Both the position numbers and the translations under genes were made by a program. The notes below the pieces were generated by a model that saw only the letters and a list, made by a program, of their open reading frames with translations, had not been told where the DNA came from and made no database searches. 20,337 nt of DNA. It comes from an uncultured Johnsonella sp. Lineage in GTDB: Bacteria; Bacillota; Clostridia; Lachnospirales; Lachnospiraceae. How positions within the stretch are numbered: position 1 is the first letter of the stretch; each line of letters begins with the position of its first letter. Location of the stretch: positions 1 to 20,337 of the forward strand of contig CAJPUK010000028.1 in NCBI GenBank assembly GCA_905373785.1, given 5' to 3'. This document shows positions 1-7,801 of the stretch, one piece after another.

Positions 1-90
1 TCTGATAGATATACATATATAATATACACCTGAAAGCAAGCTTTCATTTGGTATATTATATATGTATATCTAAACTGCTCAAACTGCAAC
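1..90 (-). repeat. MITE-like palindromic element, copy 1 (cut by window edge)
   Basis: Positions 7-27 and 51-71 are perfect 21-bp inverted arms. They enclose a second short stem (TGAAAGC at 31-37 with GCTTTCA at 40-46). The outer flank ends in AAACTGCAAC at 81-90, which matches the terminal repeat of the complete copy at 11214-11397. Relative to that copy this one is reverse-complemented, and the 65-nt hairpin differs at only two positions (17 and 61), which pair with each other. The second hairpin and the other terminal repeat would lie left of base 1. The element starts 35 nt past the rnhA stop codon, so the hairpin may also shape the 3' end of that transcript, but no T-tract follows it on the minus strand. 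Confidence 0.8.
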
Positions 91-125
91 ATTATATCCT
101 ACATTATAATATCCATGGGATAAAA

Positions 126-608
126 TTACAACTCTAAACCCTCATCATTTTCTAAATTTCCTGAAAGTGCGGCAGAGGTTGCAAGTTTATCACAAAGTTC
201 ATTTTCAGGATGCCCTGCATGACCCTTTATCCAAATATACTCAGTTTGGTGTTTTTCCATAGCTTTAAGAAGTCTTTTCCAAAGATCCGTATTCTTTACC
301 GGACCTACCTTTGGTCTTACCCAGTTGTTTTTTATCCAAGATGCTACCCAGGACTTATTAAAAGCATCTGTAAGGTATTTTGAATCCGAATATACTTTGA
401 CCTTACAAGGTTTGGTAAGTGCCTCAAAACCTATTATACATGCCATCAGTTCCATACGATTATTGGTTGTTCTTATATAACCTTTTGAAAACTGTCTTTC
501 ATGCACCACACCTTTGGCATCCGTAAACTTTATTATAGTTCCGTACCCTCCGGGTCCGTCAGGATTTCCCCTTGCTGCACCATCCGTATACATATCAACT
601 TCATGCAT
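126..608 (-). CDS. rnhA: Ribonuclease HI
   Basis: This 160-aa protein has the usual length of a single-domain RNase HI, which cuts the RNA strand of RNA-DNA hybrids (primers, R-loops) in the cytoplasm. The N-terminal YTDGAARGNP strand carries the first catalytic Asp (D9). E53 (in NNRMEL), D75 (in YSDSKYL) and D140 complete the DEDD metal site, and H130 in KGHAGHPEN is the mobile-loop His. A GAGG ribosome site lies 10 nt before the ATG. The gene follows livF by 44 nt on the same strand with no obvious terminator, so it may be read as the tail of the liv operon. That link is positional, not functional. A type 2 enzyme, rnhB, is also present at 14351-15016. Confidence 0.95.
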   Translation of the reverse strand: MHEVDMYTDGAARGNPDGPGGYGTIIKFTDAKGVVHERQFSKGYIRTTNNRMELMACIIGFEALTKPCKVKVYSDSKYLTDAFNKSWVASWIKNNWVRPKVGPVKNTDLWKRLLKAMEKHQTEYIWIKGHAGHPENELCDKLATSAALSGNLENDEGLEL

Positions 609-652
609 ATTTACAAAACCTCATTATGAAAATAAAAGCGGCTGTACCTAGA

Positions 653-1357
653 CTATTCACTCAAATAAGCTTTTTTAACCAAATCGTTATCCATAAGCTC
701 ACTTGCCTTGCCGCTAAGTGTTATATTGCCGGTTTCCAAAACATAGGCCCTGTCGGCTATTGAAAGTGCTTTCTTAGCATTTTGCTCTATTAAAAGCACA
801 GTAGTTCCCAAGCTGTGTATATCCTCAATAAGCTTAAAAATCTCATTAACATAAAGCGGAGACAGTCCCATGGAAGGCTCATCCATAACTATAAGCCTTG
901 GCTTACTCATTAAAGCCCTGCCCATGGCAAGCATTTGCTGCTCACCACCTGACAAAGTTCCGGCAAGCTGAGACTTTCTTTCTTCAAGTCTGGGAAATCT
1001 TTCATATATATGCTTTATCTCCTGCTCGATCTCCTTTGTGTCCCTCCTGGTATATGCACCCAACTTAAGATTTTCAAGCACCGTGAGCTGAGCAAATACC
1101 CTTCTTCCTTCAGGCACATGAGCCATCCCCATAGCCACTATCTTATGCGAAGGCTTTTTAGTTATATCCATATCTTCAAAGCTTACACTTCCCGACTTTG
1201 CCTGTATGATACCCGTTATAGTATGTAGTATTGAAGTCTTGCCGGCTCCGTTGGCACCGATAAGAGCCACTATCTCGCCCTTATTAACCTCAAAAGATAC
1301 TCCCTTAACAGCCTGTATCATGCCATAATTTACACATAAATCCTGTACATTTAACAT
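653..1357 (-). CDS. livF: Branched-chain amino acid ABC transporter ATP-binding protein LivF
   Basis: This is one of two ATPases that power import of leucine, isoleucine and valine through LivH/LivM at the membrane. The 234-aa protein shows Walker A GANGAGKTS (34-42), the signature LSGGEQQM (135-142) and Walker B IVMDEP (156-161). The switch region reads IEQNAKKAL, with Gln where most ABC ATPases have His; this is usual for LivF. The length is typical for LivF, which lacks the extra helical insertion seen in LivG. An AGGAG ribosome site precedes the ATG, and only 12 nt separate it from the livG stop. The substrate class comes from family and operon context; related systems import other amino acids or amides. 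Confidence 0.93.
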   Translation of the reverse strand: MLNVQDLCVNYGMIQAVKGVSFEVNKGEIVALIGANGAGKTSILHTITGIIQAKSGSVSFEDMDITKKPSHKIVAMGMAHVPEGRRVFAQLTVLENLKLGAYTRRDTKEIEQEIKHIYERFPRLEERKSQLAGTLSGGEQQMLAMGRALMSKPRLIVMDEPSMGLSPLYVNEIFKLIEDIHSLGTTVLLIEQNAKKALSIADRAYVLETGNITLSGKASELMDNDLVKKAYLSE

Positions 1358-1369
1358 ATAATCAATCTC

Positions 1370-2128
1370 CTACTCGCCTAAGTAAGCTGTAATTACTCTA
1401 TGGTCATTCAGCACTTCACCCGGAGTACCGCTTACAAGCTCCGTTCCAAAATTCAATACTGTCAGATATTCACAGATGCCGGAAACCAATTTCATATCAT
1501 GCTCTATTAAAAGTATGGTAATCTTATATTTTTCTCTAATAAGCTTTATGGTATCCATAAGCTCTGCCGTCTCTTGCGGATTCATACCTGCCGCCGGCTC
1601 ATCAAGCAATAAAAGCTTAGGTCTTGTTGCAAGTGCCCTTGCAATCTCAAGCTTTCTTTGCTGACCGTAAGCTAAATTCCCTGCTTTTAAGTTCTTAAAC
1701 TCATCAAGTTCAAATACTTTAAGAAAATCCTCAGCCTTTTCATCCATTAAAGCTTCTTTTTTACTGTAATTAAAATCATGTAAAAAGTCGGATAACAACG
1801 AATATCTTATTTCATTATGTAAAGCTGTTTTTACATTATCTAAAACCGTCATATTTGAAAATAATCTTATATTTTGAAAGGTTCTCGCTATCCCAAGCTT
1901 AGATATTTGCACAGGTTTTAAACCTGAAATAGTACTGCCGTTTAATTTTATGCTTCCGACTGTAGGCTTATAGACTCCGGTAAGTAAATTAAAAACTGTA
2001 GTTTTACCGGCTCCGTTAGGACCTATAAGACCGTATAAAGAACCTTCTTCTATACTTACATTAAAGTTATCTACTGCTTTAAGTCCGCCAAACTGTATAC
2101 CTAAACTTTTACATTCCAATAATGCCAT
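1370..2128 (-). CDS. livG: Branched-chain amino acid ABC transporter ATP-binding protein LivG
   Basis: This is the second ATPase subunit of the importer and is expected to pair with LivF. In the 252-aa protein Walker A GPNGAGKTT is at 36-44. The signature has the LivG-type form LAYGQQRK (152-159), Walker B LLLLDEP is at 172-178, and the switch His is H210 in IEHDM. The stretch at about 106-145 is the longer helical insertion that separates LivG from LivF. The conserved GIARTFQNIRLF segment (79-90) is characteristic of this subfamily. A GGGGG ribosome site precedes the ATG, and the livM stop lies 3 nt upstream, so translation is probably coupled. Confidence 0.93.
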   Translation of the reverse strand: MALLECKSLGIQFGGLKAVDNFNVSIEEGSLYGLIGPNGAGKTTVFNLLTGVYKPTVGSIKLNGSTISGLKPVQISKLGIARTFQNIRLFSNMTVLDNVKTALHNEIRYSLLSDFLHDFNYSKKEALMDEKAEDFLKVFELDEFKNLKAGNLAYGQQRKLEIARALATRPKLLLLDEPAAGMNPQETAELMDTIKLIREKYKITILLIEHDMKLVSGICEYLTVLNFGTELVSGTPGEVLNDHRVITAYLGE

Positions 2129-2131
2129 ATC

Positions 2132-3100
2132 TTAAACCCCCTTAAATCCTTTAAAAAGTTTGGATAAGGTTTTATTAGCCATAATACCCTGCTTTATTTT
2201 ACTGTTATTAGCTATCATCATAATTATTAATACTATAGCATAAAGAAGCATACGAAGATTATCGGCACCTCTTAAAAATTCAGGTAATAAAGTAAGTACT
2301 ATAGCGGCTATTATAGAACCGCTTATACTTCCCATACCTCCGAGAACCACTATTACCAATATTTCTATAGATTTATTATAATCAAATGTAGTAGGCTTTA
2401 TAAGACCTACATTATGTGCATATATAACTCCTGCCAAACCTGCAAAAAAAGCTCCTATAACAAAGGCGGTAACCTTATATTTGCTTATATTTATACCTAC
2501 AGACTCGGCGGCTATATCATTATCCCTTATTGCAGTTATTGCTCTTCCCGTTCTTGATTTTACGAGATTTACTATAAATATAATAGTTATAAGCAAACAA
2601 ATATATGCAAGCATAAAGTTTTTGTAATCTGTATGTAAAGGAATCTTACTGAGTCCCTTTGCACCGCCCATGAATTTAATTGAATTTATTATTGATTTTA
2701 TTATTTCACCAAAAGCCAGTGTCACTATAGCAAGATAATCTCCACGAAGTCTCAGTACAGGCACTCCTATTAAAAATCCGAAAACCGCCGCAATAGTGCT
2801 TCCTGCAAGCATGGCTATAATTATTGTAGGAAGCGGCGGAAGTTTTGAGTATGTACTTATAAGCGCTCCTGTATACGCTCCTATAGACATAAACCCTGCA
2901 TGTCCCAAAGACAGTTCTCCCAAAAATCCGGTTACCAGGTTAAGGGATACAGCCAATATAATATTGACAGTTATAGGGATAACAAGAGATTTATACTGTC
3001 TTGATAATATATCTCCATTAAGCAAGGTTAAAATAAGTATATATATTGCTATTACAGCAATTAATTTTATTACATTTTTTAAATTAACGATTTTTTTCAT
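2132..3100 (-). CDS. livM: Branched-chain amino acid ABC transporter permease LivM
   Basis: This 322-aa integral membrane protein is one half of the transmembrane channel and pairs with LivH. It has many hydrophobic segments, starting with a membrane helix at about 11-28. Family hallmarks visible are NLVTGFLGELSLGHAGFM (54-71) and the cytoplasmic coupling loop GDYLAIVTLAFGEI (about 120-133), which docks on the ATPases. The tail is basic (SKLFKGFKGV) and cytoplasmic. The gene begins 6 nt after the livH stop and ends 3 nt before livG. The ribosome site (AGGTGTAGGAT) overlaps the end of livH, which fits coupled translation. Confidence 0.92.
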   Translation of the reverse strand: MKKIVNLKNVIKLIAVIAIYILILTLLNGDILSRQYKSLVIPITVNIILAVSLNLVTGFLGELSLGHAGFMSIGAYTGALISTYSKLPPLPTIIIAMLAGSTIAAVFGFLIGVPVLRLRGDYLAIVTLAFGEIIKSIINSIKFMGGAKGLSKIPLHTDYKNFMLAYICLLITIIFIVNLVKSRTGRAITAIRDNDIAAESVGINISKYKVTAFVIGAFFAGLAGVIYAHNVGLIKPTTFDYNKSIEILVIVVLGGMGSISGSIIAAIVLTLLPEFLRGADNLRMLLYAIVLIIMMIANNSKIKQGIMANKTLSKLFKGFKGV

Positions 3101-3106
3101 TTTATC

Positions 3107-3988
3107 CTACACCTTTACCTGTTTTTGTCTTCCCAAAAGTCCTGTCGGCTTAGCTAAAAGTACTATTACCAGTACTCCGAATACTATAGCATCCGCCAGC
3201 TCTGTGGATATATAAGCTTTGGATAAGCTCTCTATAATACCGAGCAGTATCCCTCCGAGCATAGCCCCCGGTATACTGCCTATACCTCCAAGTACTGCGG
3301 CAACGAATGCTTTGATACCCGGAAGTGCTCCCATAGTAGGTTTCAGTGTTTCATACTGTGCCATGTAAAGTATACCGGCAACAGCCGCAAGTGCACTTCC
3401 TATGGCAAAGGTAAGAGATATGGTCTTATTAACATCTATTCCCATAAGACCTGCCGCATCCTTATCTTCCGATACCGCTCTCATAGCACTTCCCATTTTA
3501 GTTTTATTAATAAAATAGCTTAATATAGCCATTGATATCGCAGTAACTATTAAGGTTATAAGACTTATACCGGATATTGTAACAGCTCCTATCTTTATAT
3601 TGGGATTAGGAATTACAGACTTAAAAGGTATAGGTGTTGCATTAAATATGATAAGCGATAAACTTTGCAATAAATAACTGACTCCTATAGCTGTAATCAA
3701 AACCGCCAAGGCAGGTGCCTTTCTAAGCGGTTTGTAAGCCACCTTTTCAACTATAATACCGAGAAATGAACATACTGTTACAGTAATTATTATTGCCGCC
3801 CATATTGGAAGATTAAACAGGCTTACAGCAACATATAAGGTATATGCACCGACCATAATGATATCTCCATGTGCAAAGTTAATCATCTTTGCTATACCAT
3901 ATACCATAGTATATCCTAGTGCAATAAGAGCATATATACTTCCTGTTCTTAGTCCATTTATTAATTGCTCTATCAGGTTTATAAACAT
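3107..3988 (-). CDS. livH: Branched-chain amino acid ABC transporter permease LivH
   Basis: This 293-aa integral membrane permease is the partner of LivM. Recognisable family segments are GSIYALIALGYTMVYG (16-31) and MINFAHGDIIMVGAY (35-49) near the N-terminus, and the coupling-loop region AVSEDKDAAGLMGID in the second half. The length is typical of LivH. The start has a GAGGAG ribosome site 7 nt upstream. It is the first permease gene after livJ, separated by 132 nt that contain a strong hairpin (4021-4082). That arrangement is often seen where the binding protein must be made in excess over the membrane subunits. Confidence 0.93.
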   Translation of the reverse strand: MFINLIEQLINGLRTGSIYALIALGYTMVYGIAKMINFAHGDIIMVGAYTLYVAVSLFNLPIWAAIIITVTVCSFLGIIVEKVAYKPLRKAPALAVLITAIGVSYLLQSLSLIIFNATPIPFKSVIPNPNIKIGAVTISGISLITLIVTAISMAILSYFINKTKMGSAMRAVSEDKDAAGLMGIDVNKTISLTFAIGSALAAVAGILYMAQYETLKPTMGALPGIKAFVAAVLGGIGSIPGAMLGGILLGIIESLSKAYISTELADAIVFGVLVIVLLAKPTGLLGRQKQVKV

Positions 3989-4020
3989 AGTTGTACTCCT
4001 CTTTAATATTCCAAAATAAA

Positions 4021-4082
4021 TGCACTAAGGGGCTGTGGCTCCAATCAATAAAAGTTTACCTTATCCCACAGTCCCTTATGCA
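4021..4082 (-). terminator. Hairpin between livJ and livH, likely partial terminator
   Basis: On the minus strand the segments TGCA, AAGGG and CTGTGG pair with CCACAG, CCCTT and TGCA, with single-base internal mismatches and a loop of about 26 nt. TTTATTTT follows the hairpin. It lies directly after livJ and before the livH ribosome site, so it probably ends part of the transcripts or stabilises the livJ mRNA. The T-tract is interrupted, so incomplete termination with read-through into livHMGF is the most likely reading. Confidence 0.7.
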
Positions 4083-4120
4083 CATAGTTAAATATTATTT
4101 TCTAAAAATAATCAAAATAA

Positions 4121-5338
4121 TTAATCTATATCCTTGGTCTGGTAAGCTCCGTTTTCTATAATAACAAACTTAGCTTCCTTTATAGGATCACCGCTTACAT
4201 CAAAACTTATCTGACCTGTAAGTCCGTCTACACTGATTTCTGTCATTGCCTTTATTAAATCAGCCGTATCTTTTGTTCCCGCTTTTTCAAAAGCCGCCTT
4301 TAATACATATACCGAATCATAGCTGTCAGCTGCAAACTGATCAGGTATTGCATTATTGTACTTTGCCTTGTAAGCCTTTACAAAGTTCTGTACCTTCTCG
4401 CTTGGGTCTGTAGGATAGAAAGGTGTAAGGAATACAACTCCGTCAAGTACACTTGTATCGGTAACCTGTCCTAAAACTCCGTCCCAACCGTCTGAACCTA
4501 CTATCTCAACCTCAAGACCTAAGTCCTTAACCTGCTTTGCTATATAAGCTGCCGCTTCATAATATGCAGGTACAAACATGATCTTGGCACCTGTTGCCTT
4601 GATTTTGGTAAGCTGTGCCGTAAAATCAACATCATCGGATACGAAAGACTCTTCAGCAACTAAAAGGTCTGCATTTCCTGTTTCGGTAAGTTCATTCTTA
4701 AAAGCTTCATAAACTCCGGTTGAATACTCGTCTGAGTTGTTATAAAGTACGGCTACACTATCATAACCTTGCTTTACCACATAATCAGCTATTGTCTTAC
4801 CTTGAATAGGATCTGTAAAGCAAAGACGGAACACATTGTCATTAGCTGTAATACCTGCCGCAGAACCTGACGGAGTAAGCTGTAATATATTATCCGCCTT
4901 TGTCAAGTCGGTTATAGCCAAAGAAGAACCGCTGGTTACCGCTCCCATAATTACATCCACTTTTTTATCCATCAAAGTACTGTATGCGGTACGAGCTTTT
5001 TCTTCGTCAGCCTCATCATCTTCAAATTGAAGAGCCAAGTTGTAGTTCTTATCTCCTACCTTAACTCCGCCGGCATTATTGATCTCTTCTATAGCTATCT
5101 CGGCACCCTGCTTAACTGAAATACCGTAAGAAGCCGCTCCGCCTGTTAAAGGTCCTGTACTTCCTATAGTTATAGTTTCCAAATCGGGGTTTGCAGATGC
5201 ACCTTCTGAGGCAGCCTCTGATGCACCGGCTTCAGTACTTTTGTTATCGGAACTGCTTTCCGTATTGGAGCTGTTTGAACAAGCCGCCAATGATAAAGCT
5301 GCTGCCGCAACAAGTGCTAAACCATATATTTTTCTCAT
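4121..5338 (-). CDS. livJ: Branched-chain amino acid ABC transporter substrate-binding lipoprotein
   Basis: This is the extracellular receptor for the importer, a 405-aa lipoprotein. The N-terminus MRKIYGLALV is followed by a hydrophobic core and a lipobox LSLAAC, with the lipidated Cys at residue 20. Residues 21-50 are a Ser/Glu/Ala-rich flexible linker. The mature domain starts at about 55 with ITIGSTGPLTGGAASYG, the hallmark of the type I periplasmic-binding fold. NNAGGV, VDVIMGAVTSGSS and the C-terminal half with FAADSYDSVYVL are also typical. The start has a perfect AAGGAGG site. It is the first gene of the liv operon. Leu/Ile/Val is the likely ligand, but binding proteins of this family also take other amino acids, and the residues here do not settle it. 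Confidence 0.92.
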   Translation of the reverse strand: MRKIYGLALVAAAALSLAACSNSSNTESSSDNKSTEAGASEAASEGASANPDLETITIGSTGPLTGGAASYGISVKQGAEIAIEEINNAGGVKVGDKNYNLALQFEDDEADEEKARTAYSTLMDKKVDVIMGAVTSGSSLAITDLTKADNILQLTPSGSAAGITANDNVFRLCFTDPIQGKTIADYVVKQGYDSVAVLYNNSDEYSTGVYEAFKNELTETGNADLLVAEESFVSDDVDFTAQLTKIKATGAKIMFVPAYYEAAAYIAKQVKDLGLEVEIVGSDGWDGVLGQVTDTSVLDGVVFLTPFYPTDPSEKVQNFVKAYKAKYNNAIPDQFAADSYDSVYVLKAAFEKAGTKDTADLIKAMTEISVDGLTGQISFDVSGDPIKEAKFVIIENGAYQTKDID

Positions 5339-5379
5339 AATATTCCTCCTTTTTATATGACAAAATATAAATATTTAAA

Positions 5380-5409
5380 ATTATAGAAAACTCTATAATG
5401 TTAAATCAA
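5380..5409 (-). promoter_or_regulatory. Candidate livJ promoter
   Basis: On the minus strand TTGATT (5404-5409) and TATAAT (5380-5385) are 18 bp apart, about 40 bp before the livJ start. The -10 lies inside an AT-rich palindrome (5380-5399, arms ATTATAGA and TCTATAAT). That palindrome could be an operator or a weak terminator for the upstream dehydrogenase gene. The -35 nearly abuts the dehydrogenase stop codon at 5412. Confidence 0.5.
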
Positions 5410-5411
5410 AA

Positions 5412-6569
5412 TTAATTAATTAAACCGGCAAGCTCACCGTTATAAATGCATTTAAGAAGATATATAACATCTTCTTTGCCGACCTTTATAGGATTTGCTT
5501 TTGTACAGGCATCTTCCAAAATCTTATCCGCATTGCTTTCCATTTCAGCATAAAACCTGTCCTTATCGACATCACATTCTCTTAAAGAAGCGGGGATGTC
5601 AAACTGTTTTCTAAGAAATTCAACAGCGGCTATAAGCATAACACAAAGTCTTTTATCACTTTTTGCCTCTAATCCCAGCCTTAAAGCAAGCTGTGCATAA
5701 CGACTCTCAACACTGTTTACTCTACTCTTATCAAGACCTGCATTAAAAGCAATTACATAAGGTAAAATAATCGCATTGAGCTTACCGTGTGTAATATGAT
5801 ACTGCGCTCCCATAGTATGAGCTATGCCGTGGCTAAGTCCAAGTCCTGCATTGGTAAATGCTATACCTGCCATAGTAGATGCACTGTGCATCTTCATTCT
5901 GTGTTCTTCATTATCGGCATTTCTATACATTGCCGGCAAATGCTTTATCGTAAGCCTTGCCGCCTCGAAAGCAAACATGTCTGTACAATCGGTAGTATTT
6001 CCTGATACATAAGCTTCCAATGCATGTGTTAAAACATCCATACCTGTATAGGCTATCATTGCAGGCGGCAGTGTCTTTGTATAGCCGGGATCCAATATAA
6101 CAAGCTCCGGCACCAAACTGCTGTCGCTTATAGGTATTTTAACACCCCTTTGCTTGTCACTTATTACAGCATATGATGTAACCTCCGAACCTGTTCCGCT
6201 TGTAGTCGGAATCGCAATAAATTTTGGAACTTTGATATCCTTTTTGGAAACACGAAGAAAATAAATCATTCCCTTCGCCGCATCAATAGCTGAGCCCCCG
6301 CCGAGCGCAATAATATAATCAGGCTGTCTTGCTATAATATCAGCCAAACCTTTAGCCACTGTTTCCATAGACGGATCCGGCTCTATTTCAGAAAAAACAG
6401 AGTACTCAAATTTATTTTTCTCAAGACGAGAGGTTACGGTCGACACAATACCCGAGCTTACCATATACGGATCGGTAATTAAAATAGCTTTTCCAAAAGG
6501 CAATTCAAGTAAAATATCAAGTGCATCATTACCTGTACAAATCTTTGAACTCATTTCAAATTTTTTCAT
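5412..6569 (-). CDS. Iron-containing alcohol dehydrogenase
   Basis: This 385-aa protein of the group III (iron-activated) alcohol dehydrogenase family probably interconverts an aldehyde and an alcohol with NAD(P)H during fermentation. GGGSAIDAAK (90-99) binds the nucleotide, and PTTSGTGSEVT (121-131) is the other family signature. The metal site is complete: D178 and H182 (GMDVLTHALEAY), H247 (LSHGIAH) and H261 (ITHGK). The start is set at ATG 6569 because AGAGGTGG lies just before it; a longer frame with a TTG start at 6599 has no ribosome site. The gene stands alone behind its own promoter, between gpsA and livJ. It resembles 1-propanol or 1,3-propanediol dehydrogenases, but the true substrate cannot be read from sequence. 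Confidence 0.9.
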   Translation of the reverse strand: MKKFEMSSKICTGNDALDILLELPFGKAILITDPYMVSSGIVSTVTSRLEKNKFEYSVFSEIEPDPSMETVAKGLADIIARQPDYIIALGGGSAIDAAKGMIYFLRVSKKDIKVPKFIAIPTTSGTGSEVTSYAVISDKQRGVKIPISDSSLVPELVILDPGYTKTLPPAMIAYTGMDVLTHALEAYVSGNTTDCTDMFAFEAARLTIKHLPAMYRNADNEEHRMKMHSASTMAGIAFTNAGLGLSHGIAHTMGAQYHITHGKLNAIILPYVIAFNAGLDKSRVNSVESRYAQLALRLGLEAKSDKRLCVMLIAAVEFLRKQFDIPASLRECDVDKDRFYAEMESNADKILEDACTKANPIKVGKEDVIYLLKCIYNGELAGLIN

Positions 6570-6691
6570 AACAGCCACCTCTATTATATTTAATATCAAA
6601 ACAGTAAATATAAATCTTATACATATGCTGACAAAAGGTATAGGCTTTTACTTCATCGCTTTACTTCCCTAAAAGGGGTAAAACTGCGTAA

Positions 6692-6720
6692 ATTATATAA
6701 TCTGTATTCTTTTATGTCAA
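6692..6720 (-). promoter_or_regulatory. Near-consensus sigma-A promoter for the alcohol dehydrogenase
   Basis: TTGACA (6715-6720) and TATAAT (6692-6697), read on the minus strand, are both perfect consensus hexamers with a 17-bp spacer. Transcription would start near 6685. This gives a leader of about 115 nt before the ATG at 6569. The leader includes a hairpin around 6652-6686 (GTTTTAC, CCC, loop, GGG, GTAAAGC). It is the strongest promoter match in the window. Confidence 0.85.
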
Positions 6721-6770
6721 CACAATATATATATACCTATTATTTATAGATAGTATTTATATTACTTATG

Positions 6771-7784
6771 TTACTCAATACTGTCCCAACAAAGTGCCTT
6801 ATCTTCCGATATTCTCTGTCTCAACATCAGATTATCCACCGCTTCTTTAGCGGACTTATTATCAAAAAGTACTGCATTGACCTCGTTAACTATAGGCATT
6901 TCCACAGCGTATTTTACGGCAAGACTTTTAGCCGCCTTGGCTGAGTATACCCCCTCAACTACCATATTAACTTCCTTACAGGCTTCTTCAAGACTGTAGC
7001 CCTTACCTATAAGTATACCTGCCCTTCTGTTTCTGCTGTGCATACTTGCACAGGTAACTATCAAGTCCCCTATACCTGAAAGACCGTAGAAGGTTTGCTT
7101 ATAGCCTCCCATTTTTTCACCGAGCTCTGATATCTCTTTTATACCTCTTGTTATAAGCGCAGCCTTAGTATTATCTCCGTAACCCAAACCGTCAGCTATA
7201 CCTGCCGATAATGCTATTACATTCTTAAGTGCCGCCCCTATTTCTATGCCTATTATATCAGGAGAAGTATACACTCTAAATACCGGGCTCATAAAAACAT
7301 TCTGTATATACTTTGCCACCTCTATAGTCTCAGCCCCTACTACGCATGTAGTCGGAAGTTTTCTTGCCACTTCTTCGGCATGACTGGGTCCTGATAAAAC
7401 GGTAACTACCGCTTTCGGAATTTCTTCTTTTATCTGCACATCCAGGGTCTTTAGGCTGGACTCTTCTATGCCTTTTGAGACATTAACTATTACCTGACCT
7501 TCTTTATAAAATTCCTTGAGCTTTCTTGCCATACCTCTGGTGTAGACAGACGGAACCGCCATTACTATAATATCAACATTCTTAGCTTCTTCTATACCTG
7601 CATAAATTTTAATATCTTCATTAATTATAAGCCCTTGCAGATTTTTATGTCTGCGTGTGGCATTTAATGCATCCGCATCTTCTTTGAAAACTGCACATAG
7701 ACCGACATCATGCTTATTATCGCTTAGAAGAACTGCAAGTGCCGTCCCCCAAGTACCTGCACCGATAACCGCTATCCTACTCAT
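6771..7784 (-). CDS. gpsA: NAD(P)-dependent glycerol-3-phosphate dehydrogenase
   Basis: This 337-aa cytoplasmic enzyme reduces dihydroxyacetone phosphate to sn-glycerol 3-phosphate, the backbone for phospholipids. The N-terminal Rossmann motif is GAGTWGTALA (8-17). SKG (103-105) and SGPSHAEEV (131-139) line the substrate pocket, and K187 in GAALKNVIALSAGI is the catalytic lysine. GLSGIGDLIVTC (234-245) and the SRNRRAG segment (250-256) are also family marks. It starts 17 nt after plsY with a GGGGAG ribosome site. The neighbouring plsY product uses acyl-phosphate to acylate this enzyme's product, so the pair feeds membrane lipid synthesis. No clear terminator follows before the downstream dehydrogenase promoter. 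Confidence 0.95.
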   Translation of the reverse strand: MSRIAVIGAGTWGTALAVLLSDNKHDVGLCAVFKEDADALNATRRHKNLQGLIINEDIKIYAGIEEAKNVDIIVMAVPSVYTRGMARKLKEFYKEGQVIVNVSKGIEESSLKTLDVQIKEEIPKAVVTVLSGPSHAEEVARKLPTTCVVGAETIEVAKYIQNVFMSPVFRVYTSPDIIGIEIGAALKNVIALSAGIADGLGYGDNTKAALITRGIKEISELGEKMGGYKQTFYGLSGIGDLIVTCASMHSRNRRAGILIGKGYSLEEACKEVNMVVEGVYSAKAAKSLAVKYAVEMPIVNEVNAVLFDNKSAKEAVDNLMLRQRISEDKALCWDSIE

Positions 7785-7801
7785 ATACGACTCCCCATAA
7801 A

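Noticed and set aside
6570..6599. TTG start giving ten extra residues to the alcohol dehydrogenase
   Set aside because: There is no ribosome site before it, whereas AGAGGTGG stands just before ATG 6569, where the family normally begins.
6570..6685. Known riboswitch in the alcohol dehydrogenase leader
   Set aside because: I compared it by eye with c-di-GMP, preQ1, THF, fluoride and ZTP consensus features and saw no convincing match, so it is only reported as an unassigned leader.
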